A stretch of DNA of 64,000 nucleotides from Bacteroidetes bacterium RIFCSPLOWO2_12_FULL_35_15. Its GTDB lineage: Bacteria > Bacteroidota > Bacteroidia > 2-12-FULL-35-15. How positions within the stretch are numbered: the stretch's first letter is position 1; each line of letters starts with the position of its first letter. Positions 26,488 to 34,279 of this stretch are shown here, piece after piece. The notes below the pieces were generated by a model. The model was not told the DNA's origin. It made no database searches and saw only the letters and a list, made by a program, of their open reading frames with translations. The stretch covers positions 47,471 through 111,470 of the forward strand of contig MEPB01000094.1 in assembly GCA_001769385.1 (NCBI GenBank), given 5' to 3'. The translations under genes were made by a program, and so were the position numbers.

Positions 26488-26494
26488 GTAGATT

Positions 26495-27211
26495 ATGAAG
26501 TTAGATATTCTTGCTATTGGCGTTCATCCTGATGATGTGGAACTTTCCTGTTCAGGAACACTTTTGAAGCACATGGCTTTAGGAAAAAAATGTGGCATTC
26601 TTGATCTTACTCAAGGGGAATTAGGAACACGTGGTAGCGCTGAGTTACGATTGAAGGAAGCCGCAAAAGCAGCTAAAATAATAGGAATTGAAGTTCGTGA
26701 GAATTTAAAAATGGCGGATGGCTTTTTTAAAAATGATAAAGAACATCAACTTGCAATAATTAAAATAATCAGAAAATACCAACCCGAAATTATACTTTGC
26801 AATGCTGTTTCTGACCGCCACCCTGATCATAGCAGAGCTGCCCAATTAATTTCCGAAGCATGTTTCTACAGCGGACTAATAAAAGTGGAAACAAAAATTA
26901 AAGGAGCTAAACAAAATTCCTGGCGACCAAAAGCCGTTTATCATTATATACAGGACAAGCAATTAAAGCCTGATTTTGTAGTTGACATATCTGAATATAT
27001 TGATAAAAAAATGGAAGCGATTCAGGCATTCAAATCACAATTTTTTGATCCGGATTCCAAAGAGCCCGAATCCCCAATTTCTGTGAAAAACTTTTTAGAT
27101 GTTGTAAAGGCTAAAATGACTGTATTTGGTCGTGATGCAGGTTTTGAATTTGCTGAAGGTTTTACCGTTGAACGAACGATTGGTGTGAATGATCTGTTTG
27201 ATCTGAAGTAG
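26495..27211 (+). CDS. bshB1: Bacillithiol biosynthesis deacetylase BshB1
   Basis: A 238-residue zinc-dependent N-acetylglucosaminyl-malate deacetylase of the LmbE/PIG-L family, catalysing the second step of bacillithiol synthesis. The zinc motif is GVHPDDVELSCSG (around 8-20) and the third ligand histidine region is SDRHPDHSRAA. LDLTQGELGTRG and the C-terminal GRDAGFEFAEGF are typical of the BshB1 branch. bshA and bshC are not in the window. The gene lies 84 bp after the GPx gene on the same strand. Confidence 0.92.
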   Translation: MKLDILAIGVHPDDVELSCSGTLLKHMALGKKCGILDLTQGELGTRGSAELRLKEAAKAAKIIGIEVRENLKMADGFFKNDKEHQLAIIKIIRKYQPEIILCNAVSDRHPDHSRAAQLISEACFYSGLIKVETKIKGAKQNSWRPKAVYHYIQDKQLKPDFVVDISEYIDKKMEAIQAFKSQFFDPDSKEPESPISVKNFLDVVKAKMTVFGRDAGFEFAEGFTVERTIGVNDLFDLK

Positions 27212-27247
27212 GTTTTTATAAAAACAACATAAAATTTTGGGTATAAT

Positions 27248-27943
27248 TTATTCTGAATAGTGAATTAATTCCTGCCCTACTTTAAGTCCAACCTTTTCTA
27301 TTGCTGTCTTATTTAATGTGTATTTAATTTTATCCTGTTCGATAGAAAATGAGATATGGCTTCCTGGCGTCTCCTTATCAGTAACCAATAGCGTTTTGTG
27401 TTTTTTAAAACGATTTTTAATATCTTCAAAACTTGAATTAGACAAAGAAGTAATGTAAACTAAATTATATTTTCCGTTTTTTGAAAATTTCTCAACAGTA
27501 ATTTTTTTTCCTGCAACTTTTTTTAAAGACATAAATTCCTGTAATTGCCTTAACGCTTGCTCATCTCCCAAAACTCCAATAATAAAATCGATTCCATTAT
27601 ATTCGATGGGCCATTCGATATATTTAGTAAAATTATAAATGAACACTGCTTTTTTATCGGATTCCTGTCTTTTTGACAAGGAACCCTTCTTCCCTTCAGC
27701 AGGGTTTTTTGTCTTTTTGAGTGTAATTCCGGATATTTTATAATTCAACGAATCTATAATTGCATCTTTAGCTTCTAAAGCTAAATACAACGAATCGTTT
27801 GATTTGGAAAGGGAAGACAAAATATTTTCCTGCTCTTTGTTTTTACTTTCAGATTTCAAAAACTCTCTTTTACTTACACAAGAACCCAATGTCATTGTAA
27901 ACAGTAAAAAAATTTGTAAGTAAATTTTTCTTTTTTGCCTCAT
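27248..27943 (-). CDS. YfiR-family (DUF4154) lipoprotein with N-terminal coiled coil
   Basis: A 231-residue protein. From the ATG at 27943 it has a lipoprotein signal (lipobox LGSC), which the longer frame start would obscure. Residues about 20-65 form a heptad-patterned coiled coil, then a basic linker, then a DUF4154 domain (about 80-230) opening with KAVFIYNFTKYIEWP, the family signature. YfiR-type proteins are periplasmic repressors of membrane diguanylate cyclases. No GGDEF partner gene is adjacent. The coiled-coil extension is unusual for YfiR itself and suggests a partner-binding stalk (inference). Confidence 0.75.
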   Translation of the reverse strand: MRQKRKIYLQIFLLFTMTLGSCVSKREFLKSESKNKEQENILSSLSKSNDSLYLALEAKDAIIDSLNYKISGITLKKTKNPAEGKKGSLSKRQESDKKAVFIYNFTKYIEWPIEYNGIDFIIGVLGDEQALRQLQEFMSLKKVAGKKITVEKFSKNGKYNLVYITSLSNSSFEDIKNRFKKHKTLLVTDKETPGSHISFSIEQDKIKYTLNKTAIEKVGLKVGQELIHYSE

Positions 27944-27954
27944 TTTTCGAGAAA

Positions 27955-27988
27955 CAAAAATAGAATAAATCACTATACAATTTTCAAA
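27955..27988 (-). promoter_or_regulatory. Promoter of the YfiR-like gene (TTTG-N22-TATTTTTG)
   Basis: On the minus strand, TTTG (27988-27985) and TATTTTTG (27962-27955) are separated by 22 bp, matching the Bacteroidota -33/-7 arrangement. The -7 box is 11 bp upstream of the chosen ATG at 27943, which supports that start over the one at 27973. Confidence 0.6.
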
Positions 27989-28049
27989 TCTTACAATTTT
28001 AATTACCCTATCTCACAGAAAAAATATTCCAAAAACTCCCTATTTTTCC

Positions 28050-28057
28050 TAAATTTG
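28050..28057 (+). promoter_or_regulatory. -7 box of ffh (TAAATTTG)
   Basis: TAAATTTG ends 24 bp before the ffh ATG. No clear -33 TTG accompanies it. Confidence 0.4.
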
Positions 28058-28081
28058 CATTCCTATTTAAAATAAAAAACA

Positions 28082-29425
28082 ATGTTTGACAATTTAAGTG
28101 ATAAGCTGGATAGAGCCTTTAAACTTCTAAAAGGACAAGGAAAGATTACCGAAATAAATGTTTCGGAAACAGTTAAGGAAATTCGCAAAGCCTTATTGGA
28201 TGCCGATGTTAACTATAAAGTCGCAAAACAATTTACCGATTCGGTTAAAGAAAAAGCATTGGGTCAACAGGTGCTAACTGCGGTTTCTCCTGGTCAGTTA
28301 ATGACCAAAATTACCCATGATGAGCTTGCTGCTTTAATGGGTGGAGTAAGTACCGATATTAAGCTTACCGGTAATCCAACAGTAATATTAATGAGTGGTT
28401 TGCAAGGTTCAGGTAAAACTACATTTTCGGGGAAATTAGCAAATCATTTAAAAAACAAACGCGGGAAAAAACCTTTGTTAGTTGCCTGTGATATTTATCG
28501 TCCGGCTGCTATTGATCAATTACATGTTTTGGGAGAACAAATTGGGGTGGATGTTTATTCCGACAGGGAAAACAAGGATGCTGTTTCCATCGCAAAAAAA
28601 GGAATTCAATACGCACGTGATAATGGTAATTCAGTTGTAATTATTGATACTGCTGGTCGTTTAGCGATTGATGAGCAAATGATGGATGAGATCGCTGCAG
28701 TAAAAGCTGCAGTTAATCCTGATGAGATATTATTTGTGGTAGATGCCATGACCGGGCAGGATGCTGTAAACACAGCAAAAACATTTAATGAACGATTGGA
28801 TTTTGATGGAGTTGTATTAACCAAGTTAGATGGTGATACCCGTGGTGGTGCCGCTCTTTCTATACTTTCAGTGGTAAGCAAGCCCATAAAATTTGTTGGT
28901 ACAGGCGAAAAAATGGATGCACTGGATGTGTTCCATCCAAGCCGTATGGCTGATCGTATCCTTGGTATGGGTGATGTGGTAACACTTGTTGAACGTGCTC
29001 AGGAACAATACGATGAAGTAGAAGCAAAAAAACTCCAAAAGAAAATTGCCAAAAACCAATTTAGCTTTAACGATTTTTTAGCGCAGCTTCAGCAAATAAA
29101 AAAAATGGGAAACATCAAAGATCTAGTAGGTATGATTCCCGGTGTAGGAAAAGCGTTGAAAGGTGTGGACATTGATGACAATGCTTTTAAAAGTATTGAA
29201 GCCATCATACACTCTATGACACCGGCTGAACGTGAAACTCCTGAATTATTGAATGGAAAGCGCAGAGATCGCATTGCAAAAGGAAGTGGTACTTCTGTTC
29301 AGGAAGTGAATCGCCTGATAAAACAATTTGAAGATACCCGCAAAATGATGAAAATGATGGGTAACAAGGAGAACATGGCGAAGATGATGCAGCAGATGAA
29401 AAATATGCCGGGTATGGGACGATAA
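28082..29425 (+). CDS. ffh: Signal recognition particle GTPase Ffh
   Basis: A 447-residue SRP54 homologue that binds 4.5S RNA and delivers nascent membrane proteins to FtsY. The N domain (1-90) precedes the G domain with P-loop GLQGSGKTTFSGKLA (about 104-118), DTAGRLAIDEQMM (G3) and TKLDGDTRGGAALS (G4 and following). A methionine-rich M domain closes the protein (KMMGNKENMAKMMQQMKN), as expected for signal-peptide binding. Length is typical. It is monocistronic, with repeat DNA following. Confidence 0.97.
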   Translation: MFDNLSDKLDRAFKLLKGQGKITEINVSETVKEIRKALLDADVNYKVAKQFTDSVKEKALGQQVLTAVSPGQLMTKITHDELAALMGGVSTDIKLTGNPTVILMSGLQGSGKTTFSGKLANHLKNKRGKKPLLVACDIYRPAAIDQLHVLGEQIGVDVYSDRENKDAVSIAKKGIQYARDNGNSVVIIDTAGRLAIDEQMMDEIAAVKAAVNPDEILFVVDAMTGQDAVNTAKTFNERLDFDGVVLTKLDGDTRGGAALSILSVVSKPIKFVGTGEKMDALDVFHPSRMADRILGMGDVVTLVERAQEQYDEVEAKKLQKKIAKNQFSFNDFLAQLQQIKKMGNIKDLVGMIPGVGKALKGVDIDDNAFKSIEAIIHSMTPAERETPELLNGKRRDRIAKGSGTSVQEVNRLIKQFEDTRKMMKMMGNKENMAKMMQQMKNMPGMGR

Positions 29426-29450
29426 TAACTAATAATTTAGAATTCACAAT

Positions 29451-29520
29451 TAAGAGTCTGTTTAATTTCTTGAATAATTTTACAATATTGGAATGTCATT
29501 CCGACCGAAGCGGAGGAATC
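29451..29520 (+). repeat. Degenerate AGAGCCTGTTTAAATTT-family fragment
   Basis: AGAGTCTGTTTAATTT is followed by AATGTCATTCCGACCG and AGCGGAGGAATCTTT. The second part is the same sequence that precedes the element at 3814 (GTCATTTCGACCGTAGCGGA). It lies between ffh and folD. A further degenerate GTCATTTCCC...GAGAAATCTT fragment lies at about 30548-30575. Confidence 0.45.
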
Positions 29521-29617
29521 TTTATATTTAATAGTATAATTGCAAACGAGTAAAAGAATTTCTCAACAACAAAATAGGATTTAGAGATTAGGATTAAAAA
29601 ATTTAAAACTTTTCAAT

Positions 29618-30496
29618 ATGATAATTGACGGTAAATTAATTTCACTGCAAATTCAGGATGAAATTGCAATTGAAGTAAATAAAATAAAAAGCAATGGAGG
29701 AAAACTTCCCCATCTGGCAGCAATTTTAGTTGGTAATGATGGTGCCAGTGAAACCTATGTTGCAGCAAAAGTGAAAGCCTGCGAAAAAGTTGGTTTTAAA
29801 TCAACATTGGTTCGTATGCCTTCAACTACTACCGAACAAGAACTCCTGGAAAAAGTAAATGAGCTAAACGCAGATGCTGATCTTGATGGTTATATTGTTC
29901 AGTTGCCGATCCCCAAACATATCAATGAACATAAAATCATTGAAGCCATCGCACCCGAAAAAGATGTGGATGGATTTCATGCACAAAATGTAGGTAGGAT
30001 GGCCTTGAATTTACCAACCTATCTTCCTGCAACTCCTTATGGAATTATGCAATTGCTGGAGCGTTACAAAATTGAAACAGTTGGTAAACATTGTGTAGTA
30101 ATTGGTCGTAGCCATATAGTTGGTTCTCCAATGAGTATTTTAATGGCGCGTAATACTAATCCGGGAAATTGTACTGTAACACTTTGTCATAGCCGTACTC
30201 CCGACTTAAAAGAATTTACTCTCAAGGCAGATATTTTAATTGTAGCACTCGGGAAACCCGAATTTGTTACTGCTGATATGGTAAAAGAAGGTGTTGTAAT
30301 TATTGATGTTGGTATCACACGAGTTACATCTGATAAAACAAAAACAGGCTTTAAATTAGTAGGTGATGTGAAATATGATGAAGTTGCAGCTAAAGCATCT
30401 TACATTACACCGGTTCCGGGTGGAGTGGGACCAATGACCATAGCATCGTTATTGAAGAATACCTTGAAAGCGAGTAGGAGAGAAGTATATTTTTAA
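29618..30496 (+). CDS. folD: Bifunctional methylenetetrahydrofolate dehydrogenase/cyclohydrolase FolD
   Basis: A 292-residue cytosolic enzyme interconverting 5,10-methylene-, methenyl- and 10-formyl-THF. Conserved features are the substrate-site [17 protein letters not shown] with the catalytic lysine, the [14 protein letters not shown] loop, [13 protein letters not shown], the Rossmann [13 protein letters not shown] and the C-terminal [17 protein letters not shown]. Length is typical for the family. Confidence 0.97.
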   Translation: MIIDGKLISLQIQDEIAIEVNKIKSNGGKLPHLAAILVGNDGASETYVAAKVKACEKVGFKSTLVRMPSTTTEQELLEKVNELNADADLDGYIVQLPIPKHINEHKIIEAIAPEKDVDGFHAQNVGRMALNLPTYLPATPYGIMQLLERYKIETVGKHCVVIGRSHIVGSPMSILMARNTNPGNCTVTLCHSRTPDLKEFTLKADILIVALGKPEFVTADMVKEGVVIIDVGITRVTSDKTKTGFKLVGDVKYDEVAAKASYITPVPGGVGPMTIASLLKNTLKASRREVYF

Positions 30497-30701
30497 ATTC
30501 TATTATATTTGTTTAAAGATTTGTTTCAACCTTCAAATGCTTTATATGTCATTTCCCAAAAGAGAGAAATCTTATTTTATGGCGATTTCTTCGAAATTTC
30601 TATAGGAAATAATAATTGCTTAAAAGAATTTTAATCAAATCTTAAACTTTAAATTAAACAAACTTAAGGTTTGATACGTAGAATTAAATAATTGGCGTGT
30701 T

Positions 30702-31166
30702 ATGAAAAAAACACTTTTTATTTTCTTTATTTTCTTTTCTGTTTCAACAAGTTTCGCACAAACAAAAGCGGAGCAAGTTGATCTGAATAATATCAAACGT
30801 TTTTACACCCGTTTAAAAACACTTAACATCGATACAAAACAAGAACTTCTTTGGGAATATACTTATAGTGATACCTCAGAAACTACCTTATCTAAAGTTG
30901 GAAGGGTTTTCGAAAAAGAAAATTTGAAAACAGTTGAATTAAAAAAATCTACGCAATACCCCAATAAATATATTTTAACTGTTTCTGAAATAAAAAAATA
31001 CAAAACACCTGAATTATTAAATGAGCGGGTGAAATATTTAAATTCGATTGCAAATATTTTTAAGATAACCGACAGAGATGCAATTATTTCAGCAGAAAGA
31101 CAGAAAAAGGAAATGAATATTGATAGTTATAAAAAAATCGGAAAGGAAAAAAGAGAGAAAGAATGA
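30702..31166 (+). CDS. Small secreted protein, unknown function
   Basis: A 154-residue protein with a clear signal peptide (about 1-20, ending SFAQ). The mature part has a predicted beta-alpha-beta core: LLWEYTYSD, then a helix, TVELKKS, YILTVSEIKKY, then a helix ELLNERVKYLNSIANIF. This pattern faintly recalls the RraB/DUF695 fold, but no motif confirms it. The C-terminal 30 residues are highly charged. It is convergent with the TPR-phosphatase gene, 2 bp apart. I do not recognise a family with confidence. Confidence 0.6.
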   Translation: MKKTLFIFFIFFSVSTSFAQTKAEQVDLNNIKRFYTRLKTLNIDTKQELLWEYTYSDTSETTLSKVGRVFEKENLKTVELKKSTQYPNKYILTVSEIKKYKTPELLNERVKYLNSIANIFKITDRDAIISAERQKKEMNIDSYKKIGKEKREKE

Positions 31167-31168
31167 AA

Positions 31169-33283
31169 TTATACTCTTATTCCAATTACAAGTATATCAT
31201 CTACCTGTTGACGATCTTTTTTCCATTTAGAAAGCGCTTTTTTCAATTCATCTTTTTGCTGATCCATTGTTAAGGATTGGATAGAAAAAAGCAGATCTTT
31301 CATATTTTTTGTCATCATCTTCTTCCCGAATTCCCCGCCAAATTGATCTGCATAACCATCGGTTGATAAATAAAATGTATCACCTTTTTCTAATACAATA
31401 GTATGATTGGTAAATTGTCGCTGATCATTGGAGTCAGCACCACCTATTGAATGTTTGTCGGGTTTATATTCGGTTAATTCATTTTGATTTTTAGATATCA
31501 ACCAAAGAGGACGCAATGCCCCGGAGTACTCTAACAAATATTTTCCATCTTCAAAATAGTATTTTACAAGGACAATGTCCATTCCGTCTCTGGTTTCATT
31601 GAGCTCAACATCCTGCTTTAAGGCATATTTAACTCCTTCATGCAAATGAGTAAGGATCACATTTGGTTGAGTAATGCCTTTTTCAATTACAATCTGAGTA
31701 AGCATATCGTTTCCGATCATACTCATAAAAGCCCCTGGTACTCCATGCCCGGTGCAGTCGGCAACAGCTAAAATGCATATTCCATTTTTTTCTGTGAACC
31801 AATAAAAATCACCGCTAACAATGTCTTTCGGTTGGTAAAAAATAAAAATATCAGGAAACTGTTTTTTGATGTTTTCAATTTCGGGAAGTATAGCAGTTTG
31901 AATACGTCTCGCATAATTGATGCTATCTGTAATGTCTTTGTTTTTTTCTTCAATCTGATGATAAGCTATTTCGAGTGCAACATTCGCCTTTTGTTTTTCT
32001 CTGTATTGTCTGAAAATAAACAATGCCAAAAGAAGTACAATCAATAAACCGAAAGCAATTAACCAGGTAATAATCTGTTGTTTTTGAAAATTAGCTGCTT
32101 GAATTTCCTTGTCTTTATTTAATAATTTTATTTCAGTATCTTTTTTTTCTGTTTCATATTTAGTACCCATTTCAGCTATTTGCTTGCTGTTTTCGGTGTT
32201 TAAGATGGTATCTTTTATATTAGCGTAAAGTTTGTGATAAGTATATGCTTCTTCAAAATTGCCCATTTCAGCATTTAGTGATGCAAGTGCTTCATAACTG
32301 CGCTTGATATCATACTTACTTCCAATTGTTTTACCCATTATTAATGCTTGCTCATTTAAGTCTTTTGCTTTTTTGTAATCTTTCAAATCGAAATGCACTT
32401 TGGCCATACAATTAAGTGTTTCAATTATAGCTTGTTTATCTCCCGATTCTTCCGAAATATCGAGGGCTTTTTGCAAATAGTTTAAAGCTTCTTTGTATTT
32501 TCCCTGTTGTGTGTATATTTCTCCAATATTACCGGTTGCGCTTAACATCCATTTTTTATTTTGTAATTCTTCCGCAATTTTTAATCCTTTGAAATAAAAA
32601 ACTAATGAAGTATCAAACTTTTTTTGATGTCCATAAATATTTCCAATATTAATATAGCAAACAGAAATATTATATTTGTCATTTAATTTTAAGGCTAAAT
32701 CCAATGCTTTGTTATGATAGAGTATAGCTTTATCAGAATTGCCTTGCCGCTCGTAAATAAGTGCCATAACCGTATAACACTCACTGATGCCTTTATTGTT
32801 TTTTGTGGATTCGTAAATTTTCAGGGCTTTTAGAAAATTTTCCAGGGCTTTATCATTCACACCTGTGTATGCGAATAGAATTCCTAAATTGTAAATCATT
32901 TGAGCGATGCCCGAATCATCATGTAATTCCTGATAAATGAGTAATGCCTGATTGTATTTTTCTCTAGCTGGAGTAAAATCGCCTTTTGCATAATCAATGT
33001 ATCCCATTAAATGAATGCTCCTTGCTAAACCTTTTTTATAGTTTAAATTTTTAGCAAGCAAATTTGCTTTTTTTGCGAGTACACCGGAAGTATCAATTTT
33101 GCTGTTTCTATACACATCAGCAAGTTCAAGTAATGCTTTTACCTGGTTGGTATCCGAATTTTCTTTTTTTATTAATGTGGTGAGACTGTCTATTTTTTTT
33201 TGAGGGACAGATTGTGCTTTAAGTGATAGAAAACTTAATAAGCCTAAAAATAGCATACAGAATAATGCTGCTTTTTTTATCAT
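31169..33283 (-). CDS. TPR-repeat SpoIIE/PP2C serine phosphatase
   Basis: A 704-residue sensor-phosphatase: signal peptide (about 1-23), seven to eight tetratricopeptide repeats in the periplasm (about 40-360), one membrane helix (about 400-420), a short coiled coil, and a cytosolic SpoIIE domain (about 455-704). The domain carries PKDIVSGDFYWF, VADCTGHGVPGAFM, DGMDIVLVKY, LSTDGYADQFGG and VDDILVIGI with the metal-binding aspartates. It presumably links an envelope signal, sensed by TPRs, to dephosphorylation of an anti-sigma antagonist. No partner gene is adjacent. Confidence 0.9.
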   Translation of the reverse strand: MIKKAALFCMLFLGLLSFLSLKAQSVPQKKIDSLTTLIKKENSDTNQVKALLELADVYRNSKIDTSGVLAKKANLLAKNLNYKKGLARSIHLMGYIDYAKGDFTPAREKYNQALLIYQELHDDSGIAQMIYNLGILFAYTGVNDKALENFLKALKIYESTKNNKGISECYTVMALIYERQGNSDKAILYHNKALDLALKLNDKYNISVCYINIGNIYGHQKKFDTSLVFYFKGLKIAEELQNKKWMLSATGNIGEIYTQQGKYKEALNYLQKALDISEESGDKQAIIETLNCMAKVHFDLKDYKKAKDLNEQALIMGKTIGSKYDIKRSYEALASLNAEMGNFEEAYTYHKLYANIKDTILNTENSKQIAEMGTKYETEKKDTEIKLLNKDKEIQAANFQKQQIITWLIAFGLLIVLLLALFIFRQYREKQKANVALEIAYHQIEEKNKDITDSINYARRIQTAILPEIENIKKQFPDIFIFYQPKDIVSGDFYWFTEKNGICILAVADCTGHGVPGAFMSMIGNDMLTQIVIEKGITQPNVILTHLHEGVKYALKQDVELNETRDGMDIVLVKYYFEDGKYLLEYSGALRPLWLISKNQNELTEYKPDKHSIGGADSNDQRQFTNHTIVLEKGDTFYLSTDGYADQFGGEFGKKMMTKNMKDLLFSIQSLTMDQQKDELKKALSKWKKDRQQVDDILVIGIRV

Positions 33284-33325
33284 TGAATCATTATCTAATT
33301 TGTAAATAAATAAAAATTAATGTGG

Positions 33326-33766
33326 TCAGACTTTTTGCTTTTCATTTTGCTTTTCAATATCTAACTTGATGTTATAACGAATATCCCGCCAATATTCAGC
33401 TCCATAACTCACAAAAAGTTCTTCCCCGGCTTTTATGTTTCTAGAGGCGGTGATCCAACCTCTTTTATCATATATTTCGTAAATGCAATTGTTTCTTTTG
33501 CCGGCAATTTTTGTGAGACCGGCAGCATCATTCGCATACCTGGCAATAGCCTCAGGAGTATGATACGCGTCAATGCACTTTTTTTTGCTAATATAAAAAA
33601 CATACCCATATTCATCTCGTTCAGCACGCTCATCACATTCCTTCCATGAAATTGTTTCGCCCAAATATTCAACGATGCGTTCTCCTTTTTTTATATCACG
33701 CTTCGTAAATAACCCTTTTCCTGAATTCGGAATGGTTGACTTTTTTATAACTAGATCTTTCTCCAT
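33326..33766 (-). CDS. SET-domain protein (putative lysine methyltransferase)
   Basis: A 146-residue cytosolic protein consisting almost only of a SET domain. The frame continues 47 codons upstream, but that part covers a palindromic repeat, so the ATG at 33766 (MEKDLVIKK) is chosen. SET motifs are the N-terminal SGKGLFTKRDIKKGERIVEY, the pseudoknot region YANDAAG...GKRNNC in place of the usual F-x-N-H-S-C-x-P-N, and the C-terminal KAGEELFVSYGAEYW. SET proteins transfer methyl from S-adenosylmethionine to lysine. The altered NHS motif makes activity uncertain. Confidence 0.85.
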   Translation of the reverse strand: MEKDLVIKKSTIPNSGKGLFTKRDIKKGERIVEYLGETISWKECDERAERDEYGYVFYISKKKCIDAYHTPEAIARYANDAAGLTKIAGKRNNCIYEIYDKRGWITASRNIKAGEELFVSYGAEYWRDIRYNIKLDIEKQNEKQKV

Positions 33767-33853
33767 AGATTTGATTGGGGGCGTAAAAATAACAAAAAAA
33801 CGAAGACATCCTTCAATTATAATATTGTATGTCAGGGTTTTCTTATAAAAATC

Positions 33854-34003
33854 AAACCACATAGATACATAGATTTCACAGGTCTTGTTCGTTTTTTTTA
33901 TTCTCAAAAGGCGAAGCTTCGCTTCTTACATAGCGCTCTATGTTAAAACTTAGTTTTCTATATTTTACTTTTACCTAGCTTTTCCTATGTATCTATGTGG
34001 TTT
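33854..34003. repeat. Element with 19-bp inverted ends (CACATAGATACATAG)
   Basis: AAACCACATAGATACATAG (33854-33872) is the exact inverse of CTATGTATCTATGTGGTTT (33985-34003). The 110 bp between are AT-rich with AGGCGAAGCTTCGCTTC. It occupies the gap between the SET gene and the first adhesin gene. The rest of the gap (34004-34279) holds one GGGGCAGCCCC hairpin at about 34153-34168 and nothing else recognisable. Confidence 0.75.
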
Positions 34004-34279
34004 TTTTTTTTTAATCAAACGGAAAACAATACAAAGAATAACAACTTGCGGTTTTATAAGAAGCCATGTATTGTATGTAAATTCCTTTACAAAGGGATAT
34101 AAAAATCCTTATTTAAAATCTTACTAAATAAGTTCATTAATTTAATAATTTTAGAGGGGCAGCCCCCTTGTACCGGTTTTTAGTTTTTTATACTATTGCA
34201 AAGTCCAAAATTTTTTTTATTTTAGTGCAAGAAATACAAAATTAAAATTGTTTTTTTTATCTACTCAAAATACATTAAT

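Noticed and set aside
33767..33907. 47-codon extension of the SET protein
   Set aside because: It covers one arm of the 33854-34003 inverted repeat and has no domain character; ATG 33766 starts the SET fold properly.
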